From: Blastococcus sp. CT_GayMR16
GTDB taxonomy: Bacteria; Actinomycetota; Actinomycetes; Mycobacteriales; Geodermatophilaceae
Reading direction: 5' to 3'
Assembly (NCBI RefSeq): GCF_004570875.1
Contig: NZ_SPQK01000002.1
Span: 310,001-374,000 of the forward strand
Length of the DNA stretch: 64,000 nucleotides
The translations under genes and the position numbers were made by a program. Positions 25,381 through 33,691 of this stretch are shown in pieces (position 1 is the stretch's first letter; every line of letters begins with the position of its first letter). The notes beneath the pieces are model-generated. The model had not been told where the DNA came from. It saw nothing but the letters and a program-made list of their open reading frames with translations, and made no database searches.

Positions 25381-25869
25381 TCAGCCGGCGGGCGGGGCGC
25401 TGCTCGCCGGCGTCCCGCTCAGGTCGCCCCCGGCGCGCAGGAACCCGATCGGCCACGCGCCGGAGAACTCCCCGCACGCGCCACCCTTGTCCTCGACCAC
25501 CACGAGGTAGAAGGCCGGCGGGACGACGTCCGAGGTGTTGATCTCGTCGAACACCGCGTCCCCCTCGGGGACGTCGACCTCGCCGATCGCCTCCTCGAGA
25601 CCCTCGTCGAAGACCTGCACGCTCCAGCCCTGCTCGGCCACGGACGCCGGAACCGTCAGCGTGATGACCGAGTCGGGCGACACCTCGATGATCGGCGGGG
25701 TGGTGGAGTAGCGCTGCCCGTCGCCGTCCAGGCAGTACTGGACGGGGCGGACGGAGACCTGCTCGGCGCCCACCGACACCTCGACGTCCTCCGGCCCGGC
25801 TGCCTCGTCGCGACCGCATCCGGCCAGGACGAGGAGCAGCAGGGCAGCGGCGCACCTGCTCAGGACCAC
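25381..25869 (-). CDS. DUF2771 lipoprotein
   Basis: 162 residues. Signal peptide with lipobox AGC (LLLLVLAGCGRDE), so lipid-anchored outside the membrane after Cys19. The remainder is beta-rich with VQYCLDGDG and GGACGEFSG cysteines. Matches DUF2771, which in mycobacteria (Rv0875c) lies beside an MFS gene and DUF3027, as here. Function unknown. It overlaps the MFS gene by 10 bases. Confidence 0.82.
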   Translation of the reverse strand: MVLSRCAAALLLLVLAGCGRDEAAGPEDVEVSVGAEQVSVRPVQYCLDGDGQRYSTTPPIIEVSPDSVITLTVPASVAEQGWSVQVFDEGLEEAIGEVDVPEGDAVFDEINTSDVVPPAFYLVVVEDKGGACGEFSGAWPIGFLRAGGDLSGTPASSAPPAG

Positions 25870-27431
25870 CGCTGCTCCACGGGGGTCGTCGGTGCCTCAA
25901 GGGAGACGCCCTGGCCGGAGTAGGCGCGGGAGCTGCCCCGGTAGAGGCTCCAGACGATCAGGCCCACCGCGACGACCAGGAGCGCCGCCGCCACGGTGAA
26001 CCCGAGCCAGCCGGTCGGGGGCAGGGCGATCCCGAAGGCGCCGCCGACCACCCAGGCCAGTTGCAGCATGGTCTCGGACCGGGCGAAGGCGGAGGCGCGC
26101 AGGCTCTCCGGGACCTCCCGCTGGATGATCGCGTCGAGGGACACCTTGCCCAGCGCGTTGGTCACCGCGGACACGAGCGCGACCACGGCCGCCATGGCGA
26201 AGCTGTAGAAGAACGCCGCCACGACGGTTATGGCGGCGGCCGAGGCCGCCGAGATGAGGACGAGCCGGTCGGGCTCGGCGGCGTGCAGCCGCGACCCGGC
26301 CGCGGTGCCCGCGAAGCTGCCCACGCCGGCCGCGGCGGCGAGGGCGCCCAGCGCGAGGGTGGCCTCCCACCCGCCCTGGAAGGTCGCCTGGACCAGGAAT
26401 GCGCAGAAGATGGTGAGGAAGCCGCCGAGGAAGCGGAGTGCGGTGTTCGCGCGGAGGGCGAGGACGACGTGCGGGCTGACCCGGCGGCGGCGTCCCCTCC
26501 CCATGGGGATCTCGGCGGTGGTCAGCACGTCGGCCTGGAGCTCGCCGGTGGGCACGTCGACGTGGCGGGGCAGCCGGACGGCGAACACCCCCGCGGTGAG
26601 GAACACGACGGCGGTCGCGCCGAGCTCCCAGTCGAAGCCGAGCAGCGCGGCGATCGCCGCGCCGATCGCGCCTGCGACCCCGGCCGTTGCGAGGCCGAAC
26701 ACCGACAGCCGGGCGTTGGCCGAGGTGAGGGACATGGCGGCCGGCAGTACGCGGGGGACCACCGCGGCCCGCAGCACGTTGTGCGCCTTCGACAGGACGA
26801 GCACGCCGAGCGCCGCGGGGTAGAGCCACAGGTCGTCGAAGTGGCTCATCATCACCAGCGCCAGGACGGCGCGGCCCAGATGGCTGGCCGCGAGAGCCCA
26901 GCGGCGCCCCCGCTGGAGCCGGTCGAGCGCCGGGCCGATCACGGGGGCCAGCACGGCGAACGGCGCCATGGTGACGAGCAAGTAGAGCGCCACGTTGCCG
27001 CGCTGGGCATCGGTGGTCGCGGCGAAGAAGAGCGTGCCGGCCAGCGAGACGGCGATCAGGGCGTCGCCGGCCATGTGGAGGGCGTTGACCCAGAGGAGCT
27101 GGGTCAGCCCGCTCTCGCCGGCGCCGTCCGCCCGGCTGGCCGCACGGACCCGCCGGGCCGCTGCCACGCTGAGCTGCCGGGAGCGGGCCACGGCCACGCG
27201 GGTGACCGTGACCTTCGGGGGCCTGCCCGCCGCCGGACCGGACAGCGGCAGTTCGGGGACGACGTCCGTCGGGAGCTCGTCGGGGGAGGGCGGACCAGCC
27301 ACTGGCGGCACCCCCAGCGGGGCGGTGTCGACCCGATCCGCCCGCGCCGGGTCGGAGTGCCCGGCCGATCGCGCGCGCCGGCGCACACCGGGCGGTCGGC
27401 GGGAGGCAGGCACGTCTCCATGGTGCCGCAC
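25860..27431 (-). CDS. MFS transporter
   Basis: 523 residues. An N-terminal cytosolic stretch of about 100 residues is rich in Pro/Arg, then about 12 membrane helices from LTQLLWVNALHMAGDALIAV to LLVVAVGLIVWSLYRGSS. Substrate unknown; the mycobacterial equivalent is Rv0876c. The long N-terminus is only weakly conserved in composition, so the true start could be downstream of 27431. Operon with the lipoprotein, divergent from DUF3027. Confidence 0.85.
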   Translation of the reverse strand: MRHHGDVPASRRPPGVRRRARSAGHSDPARADRVDTAPLGVPPVAGPPSPDELPTDVVPELPLSGPAAGRPPKVTVTRVAVARSRQLSVAAARRVRAASRADGAGESGLTQLLWVNALHMAGDALIAVSLAGTLFFAATTDAQRGNVALYLLVTMAPFAVLAPVIGPALDRLQRGRRWALAASHLGRAVLALVMMSHFDDLWLYPAALGVLVLSKAHNVLRAAVVPRVLPAAMSLTSANARLSVFGLATAGVAGAIGAAIAALLGFDWELGATAVVFLTAGVFAVRLPRHVDVPTGELQADVLTTAEIPMGRGRRRRVSPHVVLALRANTALRFLGGFLTIFCAFLVQATFQGGWEATLALGALAAAAGVGSFAGTAAGSRLHAAEPDRLVLISAASAAAITVVAAFFYSFAMAAVVALVSAVTNALGKVSLDAIIQREVPESLRASAFARSETMLQLAWVVGGAFGIALPPTGWLGFTVAAALLVVAVGLIVWSLYRGSSRAYSGQGVSLEAPTTPVEQRWS

Positions 27432-27508
27432 GTAGCTGTGCGCGCGGGGTCGGCGGCCGCGATGCGCGTCGGAGGGAGGCGGTCGACCCCCGGTGCGGCT
27501 CCGTCAGC

Positions 27509-27514
27509 GACAAT
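27509..27514 (+). promoter_or_regulatory. Predicted -10 of leaderless DUF3027 gene
   Basis: GACAAT, six bases before GTG 27521, no SD. Divergent from the MFS gene 90 bases away. Confidence 0.45.
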
Positions 27515-27520
27515 GGGCGG

Positions 27521-28339
27521 GTGACCGACTTCTCCGCACGCGCCCGGTCCGTTCCCGCCGACGACTCCCTGGCAGCCGCGGTGGAACTGGCCCGCGCCGC
27601 CGCCGTCGAGACCGCCGGGGACGCGGAGCTGGTCGGGGAACACCTGGGTGCGGCACCGGAGGCCGTCGCGCCCGCGACCGACGGCGTCCCGGTGGAGGCG
27701 CTCGGCACGGTCCTCACGCACACCTTCGACAGCCGGCTGCCCGGCTACGTCGGCTGGCACTGGGCGGTCACCGTGACCCGCGCCCCGGACGACGACGAGG
27801 TCACCGTCGACGAGGTCGTGCTGCTTCCGGGTGAGTCCGCGCTGCTGGCGCCGGCCTGGGTGCCCTGGCACGAGCGGCTGCGCCCCGGCGACCTCTCCGT
27901 CGGCGACGTGCTGCCCTCCACCGAGGACGACCCGCGGCTCGTACCGGCCTACACCGCGGACGACGACTCCGCCGACGACCCCGAGGGCAGCGTCGTCGCC
28001 TTCGAGGTCGGCCTCGGCCGGGAGCGCGTCATGTCCCGGGACGGTCGCAGCGAGGCCGTCGGCCGATGGAACGCGGGGGAGTTCGGCCCCGAGTCCTCCA
28101 TGGCGCGGCACGCCCCGGGTCCGTGCGCGACCTGCGGGTTCTTCCTGCCCCTGGCCGGCTCACTGCGGGAGCTCGTGGGCGCCTGCGGCAACGCCTACGC
28201 CCCGGCCGACGGTCGCGTCGTCACCGTCGACTACGGCTGCGGCGCGCACAGCCAGGCGACCCTCGTCGCCGACGAGGCCACCGAGGTGGTCCGGACCGCG
28301 CGCTACGACACCGGCGCGTTCGACGTCCTGACCGACTAG
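27521..28339 (+). CDS. DUF3027 family protein
   Basis: 272 residues. LPGYVGWHWAVTVTRA, the LLPGESALLAPAWVPWHERLRPGDL motif and a Cys-rich end (PCATCGFFLPLAG, ACGNAYAP, DYGCGAHS) define DUF3027. The four cysteines in CATC, ACG and GCG suggest a zinc ribbon, possibly for nucleic-acid or protein binding; not demonstrated. In mycobacteria the gene sits beside the MFS/DUF2771 pair (Rv0877 position). Overlaps the converging VOC gene by four bases. Confidence 0.85.
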   Translation: MTDFSARARSVPADDSLAAAVELARAAAVETAGDAELVGEHLGAAPEAVAPATDGVPVEALGTVLTHTFDSRLPGYVGWHWAVTVTRAPDDDEVTVDEVVLLPGESALLAPAWVPWHERLRPGDLSVGDVLPSTEDDPRLVPAYTADDDSADDPEGSVVAFEVGLGRERVMSRDGRSEAVGRWNAGEFGPESSMARHAPGPCATCGFFLPLAGSLRELVGACGNAYAPADGRVVTVDYGCGAHSQATLVADEATEVVRTARYDTGAFDVLTD

Positions 28340-28689
28340 TCCGGGTGTCCGGCGATGTTGACCACGATGCCCTGCGGATCCCGGACGAAGAAGCGTCGTA
28401 CGCCCCAGGGCTCCTGGGTGAGCGGGTGGACGATCTCGTACCCGCGTCGTCGGGCTTCCGCGTAGACGGCGTCGACGTCGTCCACGGCGACGGTGAGCAG
28501 CGACTGCTCGGGCGCTGAGGCGTCGCCGGAGACGAGGCTCACCTGAACGCTCGGGTTCGACGGTGACCGGAAACTGGCGACCCAGCCCATGTCGAACTGT
28601 TTCTCGAGGCCGAGGAACTCCTCGTAGAAGTCGTGGCCGACGGTGGCATCGCCGACGTTGAGGTTCGGCACGATGCGGTGGATCTTCAT
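28336..28689 (-). CDS. VOC family protein
   Basis: 117 residues: HRIVPNLNVGDATVGHDFYEEFLG, SVQVSLVSGDASAP and the final FFVRDPQGIVVNIAGH strand with metal-site Asp/Glu positions. Single-domain glyoxalase-like. A GGGAG site precedes ATG 28689 by about 11 bases. Second gene of an operon with DUF2530, 12 bases apart. Confidence 0.87.
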   Translation of the reverse strand: MKIHRIVPNLNVGDATVGHDFYEEFLGLEKQFDMGWVASFRSPSNPSVQVSLVSGDASAPEQSLLTVAVDDVDAVYAEARRRGYEIVHPLTQEPWGVRRFFVRDPQGIVVNIAGHPD

Positions 28690-28701
28690 CGACGTCGCTC
28701 C

Positions 28702-28932
28702 CTAGTCCCGCGGGTGCCGGCGCGGCAGTTGGCCCTGCAGCCGCATCACGCCGAGACCGAGAACGGCGAGTCCGATCGCGGCCACGCACGTCCAGGTCCA
28801 CATCCGGTCGACCCGGTCACCGAGAAGCAGCAGGACGACGAGGGCGACCGCCCACAGGGCGATCCCGGCGAGCACCACGCGAGCGGTGTCCACCTGCAGC
28901 GGCGGCGGGGCCTGCTTCGTCGGTCCGGGCAC
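28702..28932 (-). CDS. DUF2530 small membrane protein
   Basis: 76 residues: two membrane helices (VVLAGIALWAVALVVLLLLG and WTWTCVAAIGLAVLGLGVM) separated by DRVDRM, and a short basic tail. DUF2530 proteins precede the MarR gene in mycobacteria (Rv0879c-Rv0880), and here the MarR gene follows the divergent purine permease. Role unknown. Confidence 0.82.
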   Translation of the reverse strand: MPGPTKQAPPPLQVDTARVVLAGIALWAVALVVLLLLGDRVDRMWTWTCVAAIGLAVLGLGVMRLQGQLPRRHPRD

Positions 28933-29087
28933 GGTTCGACCTTAGGACGCGCCACGTCCGGGTGGTGATCGCCCATCCGGGCGTCGGTGGAACGATCATG
29001 TGGCACGCTGTCGCCGCCGTACCGGCCGGGAGGGGTGCGCGAGCGCTCTCACCCCGGACAGGAGACCGTCCGCACCGGGGAGTCCGC

Positions 29088-30656
29088 ATGCCCGACAAGT
29101 CCCGTCCCTCCAGGGGAGCCACCAGCGCGAAGGCCCGTGCGCAGGCCGCGGCCGACACCGTCGTCGCCGACAGCGGCACCCCCGCCGATGTGGTCGAGGG
29201 CGCGGCGCGGCCGCGCCGCAGCGACGGCCCCCGCCCCCGCCCCAAGAACGGGCTGGACCGCTACTTCGAGATCAGCGCCCGGCGGTCGACCGTGGGCCGC
29301 GAGCTGCGCGGTGGCCTGACGACCTTCTTCACGATGGCCTACATCGTGGTGCTGAACCCGATCATCCTGTCGGGCGCGGACATCAGCGGGACGACGCTTC
29401 CCTTCGCGTCGGTCGCCGCCGTCACGGCGCTCCTGGCCGGTGCGCTGACCATCCTCATGGGCGTCGTCGGCCGGTACCCGTTCGCGGTGGCCACCGGTCT
29501 CGGTATCAATGCCATCGTGGCCGTCTACGCCGCCACGCAGCTGTCCTGGCCCGAGATCATGGGCCTGATCGTGCTCGAGGGCCTGCTCATCACCCTGCTG
29601 GTCCTGACCGGTTTCCGGCGCGCGGTGTTCGAAGCCATCCCGGCCCAGCTGAAGACGTCGATCGCCGTCGGCATCGGCTTCTTCCTGACGATCATCGGCC
29701 TCGTCGACGCCGGCTTCATCCGCCGTGCGCAGGAGGGCGTCGTCCCGATCAGCTTCGGGCTCAACGGGCAGCTGGCCGGCTGGCCGCTGCTGGTCTTCGT
29801 CGTCGGCCTGCTGCTGACCAGCATCCTGGTCGTCCGCCGGGTCAAGGGCGCCCTGCTGATCGGCATCATCGCCACGACGGTCCTGGCGATCATCGTGGAG
29901 GCGATCGCCAAGATCGGCCCGACCTTCACCGACGACGGGGTGAACCCGCGCGGCTGGGCACTGCAGGTGCCGAAGCTGCCGGACAGCATCGTCGCGACGC
30001 CGGACCTCTCGCTGATCGGCAACTTCTCGCTGTTCGGCGGGTTCGAGCGGATCGGCGTCCTGGCCGCGGTCCTGATCGTCTTCTCGATCATGATCGCCGA
30101 CTTCTTCGACACCGTCGGCACGGTGACCGCCGTCGGCGCGGAGGGCGGCCTGCTCGACGAGAACCGCAACCTGCCCAAGTCGCAGCCGGTGCTGCTGGTC
30201 GACTCCTTGGCCGCGGCAGCGGGTGGCGCGGGCAGCGTCTCGTCGAACACCACTTACATCGAGAGCGCCTCCGGGGTCGCCGACGGCGCGCGGACCGGCC
30301 TGGCCAGCATCGCCACGGGTGTGCTCTTCCTCGTCGCGATGTTCTTCAGTCCGCTCGTGCAGGTCGTGCCGTCCGAAGCGGCGGCCCCGGCCCTGGTGAT
30401 CGTCGGCGCGCTGATGATCACCCAGATCCGGCACCTCGTCTGGGACGACATGTCCCTGGTGATCCCGGCGTTCCTGACCATCGCGCTGATGCCGTTCACG
30501 TACTCGATCACCAACGGCATCGGCGCCGGCGTCATCTCCTTCGTCGTGCTGCGGCTGGCGGTCGGCCGCCGCCGCGACATCCACCCGCTCATGTGGCTCA
30601 TCGCGCTGCTCTTCGTCATCTACTTCGCCCTGGAGCCGCTGCAGCAGCTGCTGTGA
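29088..30656 (+). CDS. NCS2 family (AzgA-type) purine permease
   Basis: 522 residues. The first 60 are a charged cytosolic tail, then about 12-14 membrane helices. AzgA-subfamily motifs: GLTTFFTMAYIVVLNPIILSGAD, GLGINAIVAV, FFDTVGTVTAVG and NTTYIESASG. Imports hypoxanthine, guanine or adenine by proton symport in known members. ATG 29088 has a GGGGAG site 6 bases upstream. Monocistronic; MarR follows after 63 bases with its own promoter. Confidence 0.93.
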   Translation: MPDKSRPSRGATSAKARAQAAADTVVADSGTPADVVEGAARPRRSDGPRPRPKNGLDRYFEISARRSTVGRELRGGLTTFFTMAYIVVLNPIILSGADISGTTLPFASVAAVTALLAGALTILMGVVGRYPFAVATGLGINAIVAVYAATQLSWPEIMGLIVLEGLLITLLVLTGFRRAVFEAIPAQLKTSIAVGIGFFLTIIGLVDAGFIRRAQEGVVPISFGLNGQLAGWPLLVFVVGLLLTSILVVRRVKGALLIGIIATTVLAIIVEAIAKIGPTFTDDGVNPRGWALQVPKLPDSIVATPDLSLIGNFSLFGGFERIGVLAAVLIVFSIMIADFFDTVGTVTAVGAEGGLLDENRNLPKSQPVLLVDSLAAAAGGAGSVSSNTTYIESASGVADGARTGLASIATGVLFLVAMFFSPLVQVVPSEAAAPALVIVGALMITQIRHLVWDDMSLVIPAFLTIALMPFTYSITNGIGAGVISFVVLRLAVGRRRDIHPLMWLIALLFVIYFALEPLQQLL

Positions 30657-30692
30657 ACGGAAGCGCCTTCTGGGCGTGGTGCTGAGCATGGC

Positions 30693-30712
30693 TAACCATC
30701 CGGGGTTACTCT
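30693..30712 (+). promoter_or_regulatory. MarR promoter with overlapping inverted repeat
   Basis: -10 TACTCT (30707-30712) stands seven bases before GTG 30720, so the mRNA is predicted leaderless. TAACC-6 bases-GGTTA (30693-30697, 30704-30708) is an inverted repeat overlapping the -10, a plausible MarR autoregulation site. Binding is inferred. Confidence 0.5.
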
Positions 30713-30719
30713 GGTCGGT

Positions 30720-31154
30720 GTGAGCAGGACGACGCTGGACACCGCGGCGCTCGCCCACGATCTCCGCCTGGCGGTCATGCGACTCTCCCGCCGGTTGCGC
30801 AACCAGCGGGTGGACACCTCGGTGACGCTCACCCACCTCGCCGCCCTGTCGACGTTGAAGCGGCACGGCCCGATGAGTCCCGGCGAGCTGGCCGCGCACG
30901 AGCGCGTCCAGCCGCCGTCGATGACCCGCGTCGTCGTCGCGCTCGAGGGGATGGGGCTGGTCACCCGGACCCCGCACCCGACCGACGGCCGGCAGGTGAT
31001 CATCGGCCTGACCGACGCGGCCGAGGAGCTCCTGTCGGCCGAGGCCCGCGCCCGTGAGGCGTGGCTGAGCGGACGGCTGCAGGAGCTGTCGGCCGAGGAC
31101 CGGACCGTGCTGCGCGAGGCGGCGGTCATCATGGACAAGCTGGCCAGTGGGTGA
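30720..31154 (+). CDS. MarR family transcriptional regulator
   Basis: 144 residues. Winged-helix MarR fold: HLAALSTLKRHGPMSPGELAAHERVQPPSMTRVVVALEGMGLVTRTPHPTDGRQ gives recognition helix and wing. Its stop overlaps the start of an MFS gene (GTGA), so it probably controls that exporter and itself. Corresponds to mycobacterial Rv0880. Ligand unknown. Confidence 0.93.
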   Translation: MSRTTLDTAALAHDLRLAVMRLSRRLRNQRVDTSVTLTHLAALSTLKRHGPMSPGELAAHERVQPPSMTRVVVALEGMGLVTRTPHPTDGRQVIIGLTDAAEELLSAEARAREAWLSGRLQELSAEDRTVLREAAVIMDKLASG

Positions 31155-32554
31155 CCCGGACGAGCACTGAACCCACCGCCCCCACCGACGCCGCGGAGCC
31201 TGCCCAGGACCACGCGATGTTCCGCGCGCTGCGGGTGCGCAACTTCCGCATCTACGCCTCCGCCAACCTGGTCAGCCTCACCGGCACGTGGATGCAGCGG
31301 ATCGGCCAGGACTGGCTGGTCCTGCAGCTCTCCGACGACAGCGGTGTCGCACTCGGCCTGATCACCGCCCTCCAGTTCGGGCCGACCCTGCTGCTGAGCA
31401 TGTACGGCGGGGTCCTGGCCGATCGCTACGCCAAGCGCCGGGTCCTCGTGATCACGCAGGCGCTCATGGGCCTCCTCGCCCTGGTGCTCGGGATCCTGGT
31501 CGCGACCGACGGCATCGCCCTCTGGCACGTGTTCGTGCTCGCCGCCGGGCTGGGCTCCGTCTCCGCCATCGACGTCCCCGTGCGTCAGGCGTTCGTCTCG
31601 GAGATGGTCGGCCCCGAGCTGCTCGGCAACGCCGTGAGCCTCAACTCGACGATCTTCAACGGCGCCCGACTCGTGGGCCCGTCGCTGGCCGGGCTCCTGA
31701 TCGCGGCGGCGTCCGGGGACACCGCACTCGCCTTCTTCGTGAACGCGGCGAGCTTCGCGTTCACGATCGGTGCGCTCGCCGTCATGCGCGCCGACGAGCT
31801 GCGCCCCAGTCCACCCGTAGCCCGTGCCCGCGGGCAGCTGAGGGAGGGCCTGGCCTACACGTGGGCGCACCCGGACCTCGTGCTCGCGATGGTGCTGGCG
31901 TTCGTCATCGGCACCTTCGGGTTCAACTACCAGGTCACCATCGCGCTGATGGCGCGGGAGCGGTTCGACCTCGGCGCCGAGGCGTTCGGCCTGCTCTCCA
32001 CGTTCTTCGCGATCGGTTCGCTCAGCGGGGCGCTGCTCTCCACCCGGCGCAGCGTCCGGCCGCGCCAGCGCTTCCTCGTGATCTCCGCCGTCGTGTTCGG
32101 GCTGTTCACCGTCATCGCCGGACTGATGCCCGGCTACGCGTCGTTCGCCGTCCTGCTCGTGCCGACGGGGGCGGCCGCGCTGGTGTTCAGCGTGGCGAAC
32201 AACAGCTTCGTCCAGCTCGGCGTCGATCCGCAGATGCGCGGCCGCGTCATGGCGCTGTACTTCATGTGCTTCATGGGGGGCACCCCCGTCGGGGCTCCGC
32301 TGATCGGCTGGATCTCCGAGCACCTCGGCGCCCCCTGGGGTCTCATCCTGGGCGGCGGGATCTGCGTCGTGGCGGGCCTGGCCGCGGCCGCCTTCCTCGC
32401 CCGCGGTCGCCGGGTCCGGCTGGACGCCGGCCTGGCCCCGCCCCGCCTGCAACTGCGGGTGGGCGCGCGCACCGCCGTGGATTCTCCCCGGCTCCGCGCG
32501 GCCGAGGAGGTCGTGGCGGAGGCGGCGCCGGGGCAGCAGTCCCTGAACCGCTGA
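31151..32554 (+). CDS. MFS exporter (EntS/DHA3-like)
   Basis: 467 residues. After a 25-residue cytosolic tail the DHA3-like signature FRALRVRNFRIYASANLVSLTGTWMQRIGQDWLVL appears, with LADRYAKRRVLVITQ (motif A) and 12 helices. The C-terminal 65 residues are hydrophilic. It is co-translated with MarR, suggesting a drug or metabolite exporter induced by the MarR ligand. Confidence 0.9.
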   Translation: MTRTSTEPTAPTDAAEPAQDHAMFRALRVRNFRIYASANLVSLTGTWMQRIGQDWLVLQLSDDSGVALGLITALQFGPTLLLSMYGGVLADRYAKRRVLVITQALMGLLALVLGILVATDGIALWHVFVLAAGLGSVSAIDVPVRQAFVSEMVGPELLGNAVSLNSTIFNGARLVGPSLAGLLIAAASGDTALAFFVNAASFAFTIGALAVMRADELRPSPPVARARGQLREGLAYTWAHPDLVLAMVLAFVIGTFGFNYQVTIALMARERFDLGAEAFGLLSTFFAIGSLSGALLSTRRSVRPRQRFLVISAVVFGLFTVIAGLMPGYASFAVLLVPTGAAALVFSVANNSFVQLGVDPQMRGRVMALYFMCFMGGTPVGAPLIGWISEHLGAPWGLILGGGICVVAGLAAAAFLARGRRVRLDAGLAPPRLQLRVGARTAVDSPRLRAAEEVVAEAAPGQQSLNR

Positions 32555-32618
32555 CCCACCCCCGGACCCGCGGACCCGGAGTACCGTCGCGCCATCCCCA
32601 TCCGGGTCGGGAGGCGAC

Positions 32619-33005
32619 GTGGTCACCCCATTGCTGCAGATCGGCGGCACCGTTGCCGTGACCGCCGCGCTCATCGCCTGGACCGGTCCCACGGTCCGCT
32701 GGGCGCTCCGCCGCCTGGCGCGCCGCCGGGAGGCGCGGCATCCGGAACCCCTGCGCCGGCCCCTGCAGGTCGTCGCCGCCGACGTGCGGCGGCTCGGCCG
32801 TCAGATCGCGCTGGTGCCGGCCGGCGCGCCGATGGCCCGGCGCCGGGCCCTGGCCGCCGCCTACGACGACGTGCTCATCGAGGCCGCGCTGCTGCTGGAC
32901 GTGGCGAGCGACCTGCGTTCGGCACCCGTCGGACCGGCCCGCGACGCCGCACGGCTGCGGCTCCTGGCCGACCTCCAGGAGGCCGGGCTGGCGGTCGAGG
33001 CCTGA
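32619..33005 (+). CDS. Hypothetical membrane-anchored protein
   Basis: 128 residues, GTG start with a GGGAGG site. One N-terminal helix (LLQIGGTVAVTAALIAWTG) followed by a positively charged, helical soluble region (RRLARRREARH to DLQEAGLAVEA). No recognised family. Its stop overlaps the CTG start of thpR, so the two are coupled. Confidence 0.7.
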   Translation: MVTPLLQIGGTVAVTAALIAWTGPTVRWALRRLARRREARHPEPLRRPLQVVAADVRRLGRQIALVPAGAPMARRRALAAAYDDVLIEAALLLDVASDLRSAPVGPARDAARLRLLADLQEAGLAVEA

Positions 33006-33565
33006 GCGGTTCCCGGCGGATCTTCTTCGCCGTCGATCCGCCGGAGGAGGCGCGGGCGGACCTCGCCCGCTCGCTCGACCCGCTGCGCGACGCGAACGGC
33101 GCCCCGCGCTGGACGGCTCCGGACCGCTGGCACCTGACCCTGCTGTTCCTGGGCGCCACCCCGGAGGATCGCGTGCTGCCGCTCGTCGCCGCCGCCGGCG
33201 AGACGGTGGCCACGGCGCCGGCGATGACCCTGCGGCTGGCCGGCGCGGGGCGGTTCGGCTCGACGCGCCGTCCCCAGGTGTTCTGGGCAGGTCTGGACGG
33301 CGACGTGGAGGCGCTCGTCGAACTGGCGCTCCGGCTCGCGGCGGTCGCCGGCGCCCTGCGCCTGCCCGTCGAGGACCGCCCCTTCCGACCGCACCTGACC
33401 CTCGGCCGCTGGCCACCGCGTCGGCCCGCTGACGGCTCACTGACCGAGCGACTGGCCGGCTATCGCGGCCCGGCCTGGCCGGTGACCGAGGTGCGGCTGT
33501 GGGAGAGCCACCTCGGCCCGAAGCCCACCTACGACACCCTCGCCGAATGGAGGGTCAGTCAGTGA
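33002..33565 (+). CDS. thpR: RNA 2',3'-cyclic phosphodiesterase (2H family)
   Basis: 187 residues from CTG. The two H-x-T motifs, WHLTLLFLG (His44) and FRPHLTLGR (His131), make the 2H phosphoesterase active site. Acts on 2',3'-cyclic ends of RNA. No ATG, GTG or TTG exists between the upstream in-frame stop and 33173, and starting at 33173 would delete His44, so the start must be non-canonical: CTG 33002 forms a CTGA overlap with the previous gene. Followed by the composite hairpin repeat. Confidence 0.88.
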   Translation: MSGSRRIFFAVDPPEEARADLARSLDPLRDANGAPRWTAPDRWHLTLLFLGATPEDRVLPLVAAAGETVATAPAMTLRLAGAGRFGSTRRPQVFWAGLDGDVEALVELALRLAAVAGALRLPVEDRPFRPHLTLGRWPPRRPADGSLTERLAGYRGPAWPVTEVRLWESHLGPKPTYDTLAEWRVSQ

Positions 33566-33688
33566 GCCGCCCTGCGAGGCGGGACGAGGAGTGGGGGCCG
33601 GAGGCCCCCCGACGAGCTTCCGGGACCCGCTCCGTTCAGACGGGGACGGTAGTTGGCCGCGGTGTCGTCCGGAGGACGACAGTGTCAT
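33566..33688 (-). repeat. Single-copy composite of the 34-bp and second hairpin modules
   Basis: Read on the reverse strand, 33687-33654 is a complete 34-bp unit like the 6918-7087 array (30 of 34 identical; the four changes are two compensated pairs: stem GTCGTCC/GGACGAC). It is followed by an ACCGTCCCCG segment as in the array link, then a GGGGGCC-TCC-GGCCCCC stem and CACTC, resembling the 49-bp unit. It fills the gap between the converging thpR and aldo/keto reductase genes and probably ends their transcripts. Confidence 0.75.
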
Positions 33689-33691
33689 CGC

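Noticed and set aside
33173-33565. thpR starting at GTG 33173
   Set aside because: It would remove the first catalytic H-x-T motif and leave 170 bases of clearly homologous frame untranslated.
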